Position numbers and translations under genes: made by a program. Shown in pieces: positions 31,789 to 40,633 of a stretch of DNA of 47,068 bases (positions are counted from its first letter, which is position 1; every line of letters begins with the position of its first letter). The notes below the pieces were generated by a model. The model searched no databases. It worked only from the letters and a program-made list of their open reading frames with translations, and was not told where the DNA came from. The stretch is from Bacillota bacterium (GTDB lineage: Bacteria > Bacillota_A > Clostridia > Lachnospirales > WQUN01): NCBI GenBank assembly GCA_009786175.1, contig WQTQ01000233.1, forward strand, positions 1-47,068. The letters run 5' to 3'.

Positions 31789-34031
31789 AACATTACCCCA
31801 TACATGTCCCGTAAGCGGCGCGCAAGTGCAGTGTAGCGGTGGGTAATGCGGTTATTGTCAATCATGCGGTGCATGGTTTCGGGTGTACCCACAAGTACCG
31901 CGAGTTCCTTGGCGCGGGTAACTGCAGTATAAAGTAGATTACGGGTCAGCAGCATTGGCGGGCCGCTGTAAACGGGGATAACCACAACCTTGTATTCGCT
32001 GCCCTGTGCTTTGTGGACAGTAACGGCGTAAGCAAGCTCCAACTCGTCCAGCTGCATAAAGTCGTACACAATACGCCGTCCGTCATCAAAAGCTACGGTC
32101 ATACCAAATTCGTTGTCTATTTCATATATTGTCCCCATGTCGCCGTTAAAAACCCCCTGTCCCTGGCCTACAGAAAATCCTTTTTCGTCAAATAACTGCC
32201 AAGAGGCATCATAATTATTTCGTATTTGCATTACTTTGTCCCCTTCGCGGAAAATTATCGTACGGAACTCCCGCTCTTTTTTGTCCTTTGACGGAGGGTT
32301 TAATGTGGCTTGCAGTAAGTTGTTTAAGTTCATCACACCCAATGGGGATTTCCGCATAGGGGAAAGAACCTGTATGTCATAACGGGGATCAAAATTTTTA
32401 TATGCGGGTAATCGTTCGGATACCAGGTTAAGAAGTGTTTGCACAACATCGTCCGGGCTTTGGCGGCGTACAAAGAAAAAGTCTTTTTCCTTGTCGTTAA
32501 TGGCGGGGTATTCCCCTTTGTTAATAAGATGAGCGTTGGTTATTATGGCACTTTCCGCCGCCTGACGGAAAACTTCCGTAAGGCGGGCTGTTGCCAACGT
32601 GCCGGATTCTATCAAGTCTTTAAGCACGTTGCCCGGCCCGACAGACGGCAGCTGGTCTACATCGCCAACCAAAATCAGCCGTGTGCCCGTGGCAACGGCA
32701 TTTAGTAAACTGTGTGTCAGCTGGATGTCCATCATGGAAGACTCGTCAACTATCAAAACATCTGTTTCCAGCGGGTTTTCTTCGTTCCGTTGGAATATTT
32801 GACGGCGTCCGTGTTCGGATATAAAAGTGACTTCCAACAGGCGATGAATTGTCTTGGCCTCGCGGCCTGTGGCTTCTGTCATGCGCTTTGCTGCGCGGCC
32901 AGTTGGGGCGGCAAGGGTAATTTGCAGCCCCTTCGACTCTAAAAGGCCGATTATTGTATTAATGGTGGTGGTTTTACCCGTACCGGGTCCGCCGGTTATT
33001 ATTAACACCCCATGGGATAATGCAGCCGCCACGGCATACCGCTGCCCGTCAGACAATTTTATACCCGTTTCTTTTTCCAGTGCAAAATTTGTATGTTCCT
33101 CTGCCCTTGCTGTAGTTATGTTAAGTGCCGACAAATGCGAAAGCTTTGCCGCCACAGATTTTTCTGCGTAATAAAGAGTCGAAAGAAAAACCAGTTGGTC
33201 GTTATCGAATTTCTCCCGGACGATTAGGCGTTCCATTTGCATTCGCACAAGTTCGTTATCAATAAGTTCCGGGCTTGTAAACAGCAGTTCTGCCGCTTGG
33301 GCGGTTAGCTGTGACACCGGTATGCAAGTGTGGCCTTCGTTGGAGGCTTCCCACAAAGCGTAACGTACACCGGCAGAAATCCTTTCCGGTGCGTCGCGGC
33401 TAATGCCAAGTTTATGAGCAATTGCATCGGCAGTTTTAAAGCCTATGCCGTCAATATCTTCGGCCAGCTTGTAAGGGTTTAGTCTTATCAGCTCGACGGT
33501 TTCTTCTTTGTAAAGTTTGTAGATTTTCATTGCGAAAGAAGAGCTTATGCCATACTCTTGCAAAAACAACATTATCCGCCGCAGGTCTGCCTGGGCATGA
33601 AAGCTTTCCGAAAAGGAAATGGCTTTTTTTAGGCTGATACCTTTTAACCGGGCCAATTTTGCCGGTTCATTTTCAATTATGTCAAAAGTATCTTTACCAA
33701 ATTTGGCAACAATCATTTTTGCCGTTTTCGCGCCGATACCTTTTATTACGCCGGATGCAAGATATTTTTCTATCCCCGCTAATGTGTTTGGGCGGGTACG
33801 CTCTACGCGGGTTATGGCAAGCTGCCGCCCGTAGCGGGGGTTGTGTACAAAATTGCCCGCAAGTTGTAGGTTTTCGCCTTCCACCGGTGCGGAAATGTAG
33901 CCGGTACAAGTAGTTATCTCGTCAAAATCGTCAATATTTTCTGCACGGATAGTAAATACGGTATAGCCGTTTTCTTCATTGTGGTAAATTACGTTTTCTA
34001 CTGTGCCTTCCAGTTTGTTGGTGACACTCAT
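31785..34031 (-). CDS. recD2: RecD2-type ATP-dependent DNA helicase (SF1B)
   Basis: This 748-residue 5'-3' helicase has an N-terminal OB-like domain (VENVIYHNEENGYTVFTI) and helix-hairpin-helix motifs (IKGIGAKTAKMI, DIDGIGFKTADAI). The Walker A motif is GGPGTGKTT, the Walker B motif is VLIVDESSMMD, and the C-terminal motif AYAVTVHKAQGSEY is also present. This is the full RecD2 architecture, found in bacteria without RecBC, where it acts in repair and replication-fork maintenance. ATG 34031 follows AGGTGG by 7 bases. It is the first gene of the operon with PHP and comF. Confidence 0.96.
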   Translation of the reverse strand: MSVTNKLEGTVENVIYHNEENGYTVFTIRAENIDDFDEITTCTGYISAPVEGENLQLAGNFVHNPRYGRQLAITRVERTRPNTLAGIEKYLASGVIKGIGAKTAKMIVAKFGKDTFDIIENEPAKLARLKGISLKKAISFSESFHAQADLRRIMLFLQEYGISSSFAMKIYKLYKEETVELIRLNPYKLAEDIDGIGFKTADAIAHKLGISRDAPERISAGVRYALWEASNEGHTCIPVSQLTAQAAELLFTSPELIDNELVRMQMERLIVREKFDNDQLVFLSTLYYAEKSVAAKLSHLSALNITTARAEEHTNFALEKETGIKLSDGQRYAVAAALSHGVLIITGGPGTGKTTTINTIIGLLESKGLQITLAAPTGRAAKRMTEATGREAKTIHRLLEVTFISEHGRRQIFQRNEENPLETDVLIVDESSMMDIQLTHSLLNAVATGTRLILVGDVDQLPSVGPGNVLKDLIESGTLATARLTEVFRQAAESAIITNAHLINKGEYPAINDKEKDFFFVRRQSPDDVVQTLLNLVSERLPAYKNFDPRYDIQVLSPMRKSPLGVMNLNNLLQATLNPPSKDKKEREFRTIIFREGDKVMQIRNNYDASWQLFDEKGFSVGQGQGVFNGDMGTIYEIDNEFGMTVAFDDGRRIVYDFMQLDELELAYAVTVHKAQGSEYKVVVIPVYSGPPMLLTRNLLYTAVTRAKELAVLVGTPETMHRMIDNNRITHRYTALARRLRDMYGVML

Positions 34032-34091
34032 GCGGGGCCACCTGCTTTTGTTGTATGCATTTGAGTTCAGCTCTTTCTTGTATAGTCGCGT

Positions 34092-34385
34092 TTATCCGCT
34101 TTTTTCTTCTAACGGTCTAAACTCAATTCTTAAAGTTGTATTTGTTGCGGCTGCCAAACGTTTTAATGTTTTAAGAGAAGGATTGGCTTCTCCATTTTCA
34201 AGTCTGCTAATATCGCCTTGATTTATACCTGTTATTTCGGAGAGTTGTTTTTGTGTAAGTCCTGCATTTTTACGTGCATCAATTAATGCCTGAATTATTG
34301 TAAATTCCGGCTCAAGAGCATCCCATTCGTTGCGTACTTCTGGGTTTTTTAACTGTTCGGCAAGAAAAACGTTCCATTCGCTCAT
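34092..34385 (-). CDS. higA: HigA-type antitoxin (XRE helix-turn-helix)
   Basis: This 97-residue protein has a Cro/C1-type helix-turn-helix (KNAGLTQKQLSEITGINQGDISRLENGEANPSL, about residues 37-68). An N-terminal arm (MSEWNVFLAEQLKNPEVRNEW) is of the kind that embraces HigB toxins. It starts inside the toxin gene's last codons (4-base overlap), toxin-first as in higBA loci. It should neutralise the toxin and repress the common promoter. Confidence 0.9.
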   Translation of the reverse strand: MSEWNVFLAEQLKNPEVRNEWDALEPEFTIIQALIDARKNAGLTQKQLSEITGINQGDISRLENGEANPSLKTLKRLAAATNTTLRIEFRPLEEKSG

Positions 34386-34756
34386 TGTTGGTTCTCCTTT
34401 CGGCTTAGATATTCGGTTCTATATTTTTTTACGCGTTCTATTTCAGATGGTGGAGTCTTTTGAGTCTTCTTGATAAATCCGTGCGTTAAGATTACTCTTT
34501 TTCCAATCATAAAAAAATACAGTACACGAGAAGTATCCGAACCTATTTTTCCGCGAAGTTCAAAAATACCGTCATTCGAGTGTTTGGAATATGGTTCCCT
34601 AAGTTCCGGTCCATTAGTTTCAAGAATGTCAATAAGACGAAGAATTTTCGCCTTCATCTTTGGTGGTAAACCTACAATAAAATCTTTAGCTGGCTTTGTG
34701 CCATCTATTAAGTTGTAAAACAGTATATCAAACTTTGCTTTTTCCAAAGTGTTCAC
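34382..34756 (-). CDS. higB: HigB/RelE-superfamily toxin (Gp49-like)
   Basis: This 124-residue protein resembles the phage-derived Gp49/HigB family of ribosome-dependent mRNA interferases. Features are an early helical part, FELRGKIGSDTSRVLYFF and the characteristic ILTHGFIKKTQKTP near the C-terminus. GTG 34756 is the start; the ribosome binding site is weak. It is co-transcribed with the HigA-type antitoxin from a near-consensus promoter at 34837-34865. The pair sits between recD2 and trmH-like genes and probably arrived as a mobile unit. Confidence 0.88.
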   Translation of the reverse strand: MNTLEKAKFDILFYNLIDGTKPAKDFIVGLPPKMKAKILRLIDILETNGPELREPYSKHSNDGIFELRGKIGSDTSRVLYFFMIGKRVILTHGFIKKTQKTPPSEIERVKKYRTEYLSRKENQQ

Positions 34757-34793
34757 CGTATCTCTTATGTTTTATGAAATTGCTCTTTACGAA

Positions 34794-34812
34794 ACGCGTG
34801 CGCAAGCGCGCT
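34794..34812 (-). promoter_or_regulatory. GC-rich inverted repeat in the higBA leader (candidate operator)
   Basis: ACGCGTGCGCAAGCGCGC contains overlapping inverted repeats (GCGCTTGCGC on the minus strand) between the promoter and the toxin start. HigA proteins bind such symmetric sites to autoregulate. Candidate only. Confidence 0.4.
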
Positions 34813-34836
34813 TTATACAGATATGGTTCTGCCGAC

Positions 34837-34865
34837 ATTGTATGTGATATAAGCCATAGTGTCAA
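34837..34865 (-). promoter_or_regulatory. Sigma-A-type promoter of higBA
   Basis: On the minus strand TTGACA (34865-34860) and TACAAT (34842-34837) are separated by 17 bases. This is a near-perfect housekeeping promoter about 80 bases before the toxin start. Confidence 0.8.
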
Positions 34866-34890
34866 CAATCACGCGTTATAGAGGATAACA

Positions 34891-35688
34891 TCAATGCCCA
34901 CTTTTGCACCGCTGCCTTACGGCTTCGTACATTAAAATACTGCCCGCTACAGACGCGTTTAAAGATTCTGTATTGTTTGCCATGGGCAAGGTAACTAATT
35001 CCGTCGCCAATGATTCTGCAGTTGTTGACATTCCATGGGATTCGTTGCCTACCAACAGGCAAAAATTACTACGCAAATTTAACTCGTAAGGAGATTTTGT
35101 ACCCCGTGGGTGTGCAGCGTAGGTTGGGATGTTTTTTTTGCGCAGTGCGGTTATGGTTTCTGCTAAGTCTGCGTTTGCTATAACAGGCACACGAAGAACA
35201 GCACCTGCCGCGGCCCGCAGCACTTTTGGGTTGTAAATATCGCCGCTTCCGGCAGTTAAAATTACCCCTGTTGCCCCTGCGGCAGCAGCGGTGCGGATAA
35301 GTGCGCCAATATTCCCCGGGTCGTTAAGATTTTCCCCAAGCAGGAAAAAATATTCAAATGGTGACTCACAGTCACCACTTGGGTTAAGTTGTTCGTCCAA
35401 CTGCCGGTGTTTTTGTTCACATACCGCCAAAATCCCCTGGGGCGAAACCGTGTCTGCAAGGCCATCAAAAATGGAATCCCGCACGGTGTCACATTTTGCG
35501 CGGGCTTCGTACCCGGAAAGGTCATGGCCGGAAGCGTACCGCTGTGCCGCTACGTATTGGACAACGCGCCAATTTCCGGGGATTTCCTGTACAAATTTTT
35601 CCCCTTCAACTATAAATAGACCGGACTCGTCCCGGCCCTTTTTGGTTTTTAGCAGTTTAATGTCTTTCATACTGTACAAATTACTCAC
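34891..35688 (-). CDS. TrmH/SpoU-family RNA 2'-O-methyltransferase
   Basis: This protein of about 265 residues methylates ribose in rRNA or tRNA with S-adenosylmethionine. The substrate-binding N-terminal domain reads IKLLKTKKGRDESGLFIVEGEKF. The SPOUT motifs are all present: NLNDPGNIGALIRTA, FCLLVGNESHGM and LPMANNTESLNASVAG. The alignment with family N-termini favours GTG 35688 (VSNLYSMKDIK); ATG 35667 is possible, and the frame is open to 35718. It stands alone on the minus strand, ending 26 bases before the higBA promoter. Confidence 0.92.
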   Translation of the reverse strand: MSNLYSMKDIKLLKTKKGRDESGLFIVEGEKFVQEIPGNWRVVQYVAAQRYASGHDLSGYEARAKCDTVRDSIFDGLADTVSPQGILAVCEQKHRQLDEQLNPSGDCESPFEYFFLLGENLNDPGNIGALIRTAAAAGATGVILTAGSGDIYNPKVLRAAAGAVLRVPVIANADLAETITALRKKNIPTYAAHPRGTKSPYELNLRSNFCLLVGNESHGMSTTAESLATELVTLPMANNTESLNASVAGSILMYEAVRQRCKSGH

Positions 35689-35701
35689 TCCGTTTAATTT
35701 C

Positions 35702-35824
35702 CTACCTTGCAGCAACATCTTTAAAGAACCGGCTCAAAAAAGTATCTGACGCGATAAGCACTAAAATCCCGTCATCACCGCCTAAAATTTTATACGGGCT
35801 GGCAAAATCGTCAATAAAAAGTTA
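35702..35824 (-). pseudogene. Possible remnant of a gene 3' end upstream of the trmH-like gene
   Basis: The minus strand has an open stretch without a start codon, bounded by TAA upstream. It encodes LFIDDFASPYKILGGDDG then ILVLIASDTFLSRFFKDVAAR and ends at TAG 35704-35702. The composition looks like real protein (hydrophobic strand, charged helix), but no start, ribosome binding site or family is recognised. It may be the tail of a deleted gene. Confidence 0.3.
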
Positions 35825-35874
35825 AAATATAGTACATACATTTCTATTATACAATTTTATAAGGAGATTGGGCA

Positions 35875-36378
35875 ATGACTATTAGAAAAACAACTATGGC
35901 AGATTTACCTGCCGTAATGGAAATTTACAAAGAAGCCCGTCAAATGATGGTAGAAAGCGGTAACCCAAACCAGTGGACAGACGGGTATCCTGCCCGGGAA
36001 GTAATCGAAAAAGATATTGCCGCGGGTTTTAGCTATGTATGTATAAACAACGATAGGGTCGTTGCTGTGTTTTATCTAGACACAACACCCGACCCTACCT
36101 ATTCAAAAATTGACGGAGCGTGGAAAAACGATGAAACCTACGGCGTAATCCACCGCATAGCCCGCGCCAAAGATACCAAAGGTGCAGGGGCGTTTTGCTT
36201 AAACTGGTGCTTTGGGCAAATCCCCAATTTGCGTATTGATACCCACAAAGATAATGCACCGATGCTTAAATTGCTGGAAAACTTGGGCTTTGAATATTGC
36301 GGTATTATTTGGCTGGAAAATGGACATGAACGGATGGCGTTTCAGAAAATTAATCCTTTGGCGAAAACACAGCATTAA
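35875..36378 (+). CDS. GNAT-family N-acetyltransferase
   Basis: This 167-residue protein begins MTIRKTTMADLPAVMEIYKEA, the usual first strand and helix of GNATs. It ends with RIDTHKDNAPMLKLLENLGFEYCGII, the last acetyl-CoA-proximal helix and strand. The substrate is unknown. ATG 35875 follows AAGGAG. Its 3' end overlaps the convergent holin-like gene by 29 bases. Confidence 0.9.
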   Translation: MTIRKTTMADLPAVMEIYKEARQMMVESGNPNQWTDGYPAREVIEKDIAAGFSYVCINNDRVVAVFYLDTTPDPTYSKIDGAWKNDETYGVIHRIARAKDTKGAGAFCLNWCFGQIPNLRIDTHKDNAPMLKLLENLGFEYCGIIWLENGHERMAFQKINPLAKTQH

Positions 36379-36676
36379 GTAAACTTAAAACAATCGCCGC
36401 GAAAAACGCCGTCCAAAAGCCGCCGATGCTAAAGCCCGGTACAATTGCGGACACAAGCAACAGCATAAGCCCGTTTATAACAAAGTAGAACAAGCCCAGT
36501 GTAAGAACAGTTATGGGCAAGGAAATAATTTGCAGCAAAGGCTTTACTGTAATATTTATTATGCCCATTACCGCAGCGGCGGCAATTGCGGCTATAGGCC
36601 CGTCAATTATTACGCCGGTAAACAAAAATGATAATACGTACAAAATTACAACACTAATAATCCAACGGGCTAACAT
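36350..36676 (-). CDS. Phage-holin-4 family (YvlD-like) membrane protein
   Basis: This 108-residue protein has four hydrophobic segments with the family pattern AAAVMGIINITVKPLLQIISLP and FYFVINGLMLLLVSAIVPGF. It resembles YvlD, which in Bacillus sits with DUF4097 and PadR-like genes in a cell-envelope stress operon. The same neighbours occur here directly upstream (DUF4097, PadR), which supports a shared envelope-related role. It ends in convergent overlap with the GNAT gene. Confidence 0.9.
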   Translation of the reverse strand: MLARWIISVVILYVLSFLFTGVIIDGPIAAIAAAAVMGIINITVKPLLQIISLPITVLTLGLFYFVINGLMLLLVSAIVPGFSIGGFWTAFFAAIVLSLLNAVFSPKD

Positions 36677-36698
36677 ATTAATTCCACCTTTACAAATT

Positions 36699-37784
36699 TT
36701 ACAACGGTCTTAACTGAATTGACCCTACGCTGCTGCTGGCGCGTAGTACATACGGGGAACCGGGGTTGCCGGTAAGTTCATTGTGAAGGCTGCCGACAGA
36801 TGGCTTTCTGGCATCTATGCGGCAGTTAACGTCCTTGGGCAAAAATGCCCTTATGCTTCCTGCGGAAGTATCCAGCTTAATATTTCCGGCAACCTCGGAA
36901 GCGGTTAGTGTTACGCTTCCTGCGGAAGTATCCAGCACTGTATCGCCGCTGATTTTTGTAATACGCGCATTAACGCTCCCGGCGGATGTATCTATTTTTA
37001 GCCGCCCTGTTTCTGTTGCTTCAAAGTCTACGTTACCTGCGGACGTGTCAATATCTACGTGGCTGACAAAGTTGTTGGCAACCCGCATGGTAACATTACC
37101 TGCGGCGGTGTCTATTTTGGCTTTGTTGCATCTGTGGCCAATAACCACAACATTACCGGCTGATGTATCCAGGTCTAAATCCCCGCAGGTGTCTGTGGCA
37201 GTAATGCTGCCCGCGCTGGTGTCAACTTTAATTTCGCCTTCAAATTGCACAGGTACATAAATTGTTATTTCTACCCTATCTTTGTCAAAGGAAAAACCAA
37301 AATTGAAAAACCTGCGGGCCCGTTTAAGTGTTACCCTAAGGGTGCCGCCCTCGTTTTCTACAGTACATGTTTCTTTGTTTGTGCATCCTCTTGTTGTAAC
37401 GCGGAACATACCGTCATGGGACGGAACAAGGTTAAGATTGCTTACATCCAGCTTGGCAATAACTAAATTTACACCGGTAAATGTCATGTCAAGATCATTG
37501 CCGCGCCTGTATTCATATTGCTGTTGTTGTTGGTGATTCTGCTGCTGCCCACGCTGCTCTTGTGCCTGGGGTGGGGGAGCAGCTTTTGCACCCATTTCTT
37601 CTATTACCTGGGCCGCGATTGTCCCCGGCTGGCCCAACGCACGGCAAATGTCTTCTTCGCTTAGGCCTTGTGCCGCGCCTTCCGTAAAGTGTTCGTTAAT
37701 ATCCGAGATAATTTCTTCACGGGCGTTTGGGTCTACTTGTGCCAACGCAACTCTTAATTCGTGGATAAACATGTGCTTTGTCAT
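36699..37784 (-). CDS. HAAS-DUF4097 protein (putative adhesin-like beta-solenoid)
   Basis: This 361-residue protein begins with a HAAS/DUF1700-type helical domain (MFIHELRVALAQVDPNAREEI, about 1-65). A Gln-rich linker (about 70-95) follows, then a DUF4097 domain in which DTSAG recurs about seven times at intervals of roughly 20 residues, the rungs of a beta-solenoid. No membrane segment is seen, unlike many HAAS proteins. It starts two bases after the stop of the PadR-type regulator, and the YvlD-like membrane protein follows. Such sets act in envelope homeostasis; the exact role is unknown. Confidence 0.9.
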   Translation of the reverse strand: MTKHMFIHELRVALAQVDPNAREEIISDINEHFTEGAAQGLSEEDICRALGQPGTIAAQVIEEMGAKAAPPPQAQEQRGQQQNHQQQQQYEYRRGNDLDMTFTGVNLVIAKLDVSNLNLVPSHDGMFRVTTRGCTNKETCTVENEGGTLRVTLKRARRFFNFGFSFDKDRVEITIYVPVQFEGEIKVDTSAGSITATDTCGDLDLDTSAGNVVVIGHRCNKAKIDTAAGNVTMRVANNFVSHVDIDTSAGNVDFEATETGRLKIDTSAGSVNARITKISGDTVLDTSAGSVTLTASEVAGNIKLDTSAGSIRAFLPKDVNCRIDARKPSVGSLHNELTGNPGSPYVLRASSSVGSIQLRPL

Positions 37785-37786
37785 TA

Positions 37787-38095
37787 TTATTCCTCCAATA
37801 TTTTATTTATGCCTGCCACCAGGCTGTGCCATTCTGCTTGCAATGTTTTTGTTGTTGCGCGCCCAAGGTCCGTAATCTGATAATATTTACGGGGCGGCCC
37901 CTCTTGGGATTCTTGCAAATACGTAGTTACATAACCGTCGTCTTTAATGCGCTTTAAAAGGGGGTAAATTGTCCCTTCAGAAATTTTAACGTGGGTAGAA
38001 ATTACCCCAACCAGTTCGAAACCGTACATATCTGCCTTGGATAACAGGCTTAGAACGCATAGCTCCAACGCGCCTTTTTTTAGCTGTATACTCAT
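37787..38095 (-). CDS. PadR-family transcriptional regulator
   Basis: This 102-residue winged-helix repressor reads KKGALELCVLSLLSKADMYGFELV, then EGTIYPLLKRIKDDGYVTTYLQ, then GPPRKYYQITDLGR, the complete PadR signature. ATG 38095 is preceded by GAAAGGGG; the frame is open further upstream but without support. It is the first gene of the PadR-HAAS/DUF4097-YvlD-like operon and probably represses it. Confidence 0.95.
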   Translation of the reverse strand: MSIQLKKGALELCVLSLLSKADMYGFELVGVISTHVKISEGTIYPLLKRIKDDGYVTTYLQESQEGPPRKYYQITDLGRATTKTLQAEWHSLVAGINKILEE

Positions 38096-38294
38096 TTTGA
38101 TTCCCCTTTCTATAAATGGTATCGTCATTTGATGAATATATAATAACACATGGTATAGTATAATGCAAGATACTTTGCAATATTTTTTGAAAATTTTTTC
38201 TAAATATAAAGAAGCTGTCTCGTCAAGCAAGAAAACGATAATTTCCTATGCGCCAATCATCGATTCGGAACATTAGGGAATTATTGTTTTTGGG

Positions 38295-39164
38295 CTATTG
38301 TACAAATTTTATTTGAAGGGAATCACAAATGGGTTTATACCCTATTTTTTGATAGATACTGTTTGATGTTGGGTTTGCCAGGTCTGTATACAGCACACAC
38401 TTTGCAAAACCCTTGTCCAGGGCAAGCTGACTTAGCTGCGCCACGCAGGATGACGCGTAGCCTTTGCCACGGAAGTAGGGTGGTGTGTATACAGGCCCGA
38501 CACCAATTACACTCCGCATGGCTTTGTTAAGCCCGGCAATTGTAACAGGGACACCGTCAATTTCCAAAGTGTAAAGGCTTTTTTGAGAAATGCGTTGGCG
38601 GCATTTTTCAATATCTTCCGGGATTCGCATTGTTGTGGCACCGTATGTTTCCGCCGCGTAAAAGGCTTCGTACCAAAAGGGGAGGAAGGTCATGTCTTTT
38701 TCTTCCACAAGACGCATTGTGCCTATTTGAGGGATAGCGGGGTTAACTTCAGTAAGTTCGTAAATGCACTGGTCCATTGATATTTCGTAGTGCATTCCTT
38801 TGCTGGTGGCGTAAGCTGCCGTAAAAAATTGCGCCAGGTTTTTTTCTGCCAAGACACCGGGAATAGGGGTATCTGCAATGCCGTTAATCAGGCAATCAAT
38901 TGCGGCGGCATCTATTTTATTGTCTGTGGCGTACAGGGCAATATTCCATGGCGGTGTCATTATGGCAGTAAGCAGTACGCCGCTTTCGTCATGTACTGTG
39001 GCCATGTACCAGTTTGCCGGGTCCCGCCAGTCGGTTTTATCCTTGCCTTCGCGGCCAAGTATCAAATTGCCAAGGGGAATCAGGTTTTGAGCTTCGTGGC
39101 GCATCAGTACGTTGTATGCGGCATCGTAAAACGTGTGTATGTCTGTGTATTGCTTAAATTCCAT
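38295..39164 (-). CDS. GNAT-family acetyltransferase (two-domain)
   Basis: This 289-residue protein has a divergent N-terminal domain. The C-terminal GNAT domain has SVIGVGPVYTPPYFRGKGYASSCVAQL (motif A, acetyl-CoA pyrophosphate loop RGKGYA) and LYTDLANPTSNSIYQKIGYKPI (motif B). The substrate is unknown. It is monocistronic and divergent from the yihY-like gene. Confidence 0.92.
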   Translation of the reverse strand: MEFKQYTDIHTFYDAAYNVLMRHEAQNLIPLGNLILGREGKDKTDWRDPANWYMATVHDESGVLLTAIMTPPWNIALYATDNKIDAAAIDCLINGIADTPIPGVLAEKNLAQFFTAAYATSKGMHYEISMDQCIYELTEVNPAIPQIGTMRLVEEKDMTFLPFWYEAFYAAETYGATTMRIPEDIEKCRQRISQKSLYTLEIDGVPVTIAGLNKAMRSVIGVGPVYTPPYFRGKGYASSCVAQLSQLALDKGFAKCVLYTDLANPTSNSIYQKIGYKPICDSLQIKFVQ

Positions 39165-39277
39165 GGGAATGGCTCCTTCCTAAATATTGTGTCAAAATAT
39201 ATAGTAAATCGGATAACTTTGCAATCACCCACAGTATACATTCCCGCAAAAAAGCAAACCGTATAACCGGTGATAAT

Positions 39278-40084
39278 ATGAATAAGTTTTGCATTTACAT
39301 TTTCAATCTGGTACTGCGCTGCCATCATGACCAAATATTAGAGCGGGCCGCCGGGTTAACATACCGTGTGTTACTGGCGTTTTTTCCGTTCTTAATATTC
39401 ATAATGTCTTTGCTGGGCACCTTAGAAGTAGATGAATCCGCCATATTGGAAGGGCTGTTTTTTGTGCTGCCCGGTGACATTGCGGACCTTGTATACGGTT
39501 TTTTATACGAGCTTGATAAAGCCGGAAGTGTAGGGGTTATGTCCACGGCTTTGATTTTTAGTGTGTTTAACACATCCAACGGTTTTAGGGCTATTGTTCG
39601 CATTACCAACCGTGCCTATGGTATTAGCGACCGTCGCGGCTTTGTAACCCAAGTTGGCCTCAGTTTTATGTTGATGCTGTTATTTTCTGCAGCTTTAATT
39701 GTTATGCTTGCGCTTTTGGTTTTTAGGCGGCAAATATGGGGCATCTTCTTGCCGGCCGGTCATGAATTTCTGTTTATACTGGCAGGTGTATCCGGTTCGT
39801 TGGTGATTTTGGTGTTTGTAACTATGGTTATATACAGGCTTGCTTGCGCAACAGCTTTGCCAATTAAACATATTTTGCCCGGGGCGGTTTTTACGGTAAT
39901 TACATGGCTGGTTATTAGCGGGGGCTTTGGGTTTGTTATTTCTAATTTTACTCAATACCCCGCAATTTACGGCAGCATCGCAGGGGTATTTATTCTAATT
40001 TTGTGGCTTAATATCATTTCTGTCATTTTGCTTATAGGAAACGAAGCGAATGCGCTAATAAGGGAATTTTATCCATTTGCTTAA
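39278..40084 (+). CDS. YihY/BrkB-family inner membrane protein
   Basis: This 268-residue protein has about six membrane segments. Family features are ERAAGLTYRVLLAFFPFLIFIMSLLG near the start, SVGVMSTALIFSVFNTSNGFRAI in the middle and IAGVFILILWLNIISVILLIGNEANA near the end. It was once annotated as ribonuclease BN; the real role is unknown. ATG 39278 has a weak GGTGA ahead. Confidence 0.93.
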   Translation: MNKFCIYIFNLVLRCHHDQILERAAGLTYRVLLAFFPFLIFIMSLLGTLEVDESAILEGLFFVLPGDIADLVYGFLYELDKAGSVGVMSTALIFSVFNTSNGFRAIVRITNRAYGISDRRGFVTQVGLSFMLMLLFSAALIVMLALLVFRRQIWGIFLPAGHEFLFILAGVSGSLVILVFVTMVIYRLACATALPIKHILPGAVFTVITWLVISGGFGFVISNFTQYPAIYGSIAGVFILILWLNIISVILLIGNEANALIREFYPFA

Positions 40085-40100
40085 TATTTTCGTAAAACAT

Positions 40101-40130
40101 TTGACATATTTGAAATTTTGTGTCTATATT
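40101..40130 (+). promoter_or_regulatory. Sigma-A-type promoter of zapA-pepP
   Basis: TTGACA (40101-40106) and TATATT (40125-40130) with an 18-base spacer, about 38 bases before the zapA start. Confidence 0.7.
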
Positions 40131-40168
40131 ATTAAAAAGGGATGTTAAATTAATGGAGGTGTACGGCA

Positions 40169-40633
40169 ATGACAAACAAAGTTGATGTAGTAATCAGCGG
40201 GAAAGTGATTACAATCAGGTCGGAAGAAAGCGCGGAATACGTACAAAAAATTGCAATGTACGTGGATCAAAAAATTGAAATGCTAAAATCAAAAAACGTG
40301 TCAGCTGTTGTAGACGATCGTTTGCGCACCTTGCTTATCGCGCTAAACTTGGCAGACGATTACTTTAAAATTAAGGATCAGCACACAGCCCAAGAGGTTA
40401 TCAACAAAACCCTTACAGACGATGCCGCACGGTATGAAAAGGAAAACGCTTTTCTAAAAAATCAAATTATCATTCTTCAAGACGAGCTTGATAAAGTGAC
40501 GGCAGAATACGAAGAATTCCTGCGCAATTTTGACAATGCCGAAGTGGAACATGATTATGAATATGAAAGCGAATACGATAACGAAAGTATTGTTCATTTA
40601 CCAAAGACTGATACGCGAAAGGCGGCAAATTAA
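40169..40633 (+). CDS. zapA: Cell division protein ZapA-like
   Basis: This 154-residue protein reads NKVDVVISGKVITIRSEESAEYVQKIA, followed by the helix DRLRTLLIALNLADDYFK and a coiled coil (YEKENAFLKNQIIILQDELDKVTAEYEEFL). ZapA binds and bundles FtsZ. The acidic C-terminal tail is longer than in the shortest homologues. AATGGAGG lies upstream. Its TAA overlaps the ATG of the next gene by one base. Confidence 0.9.
   Translation: MTNKVDVVISGKVITIRSEESAEYVQKIAMYVDQKIEMLKSKNVSAVVDDRLRTLLIALNLADDYFKIKDQHTAQEVINKTLTDDAARYEKENAFLKNQIIILQDELDKVTAEYEEFLRNFDNAEVEHDYEYESEYDNESIVHLPKTDTRKAAN

Noticed and set aside
32337..32348. ACCC-N4-GGGA sequence resembling the pilus promoter repeat
   Set aside because: It lies inside recD2 coding sequence, has a changed arm, and no TAAAAT occurs at 24 bases.
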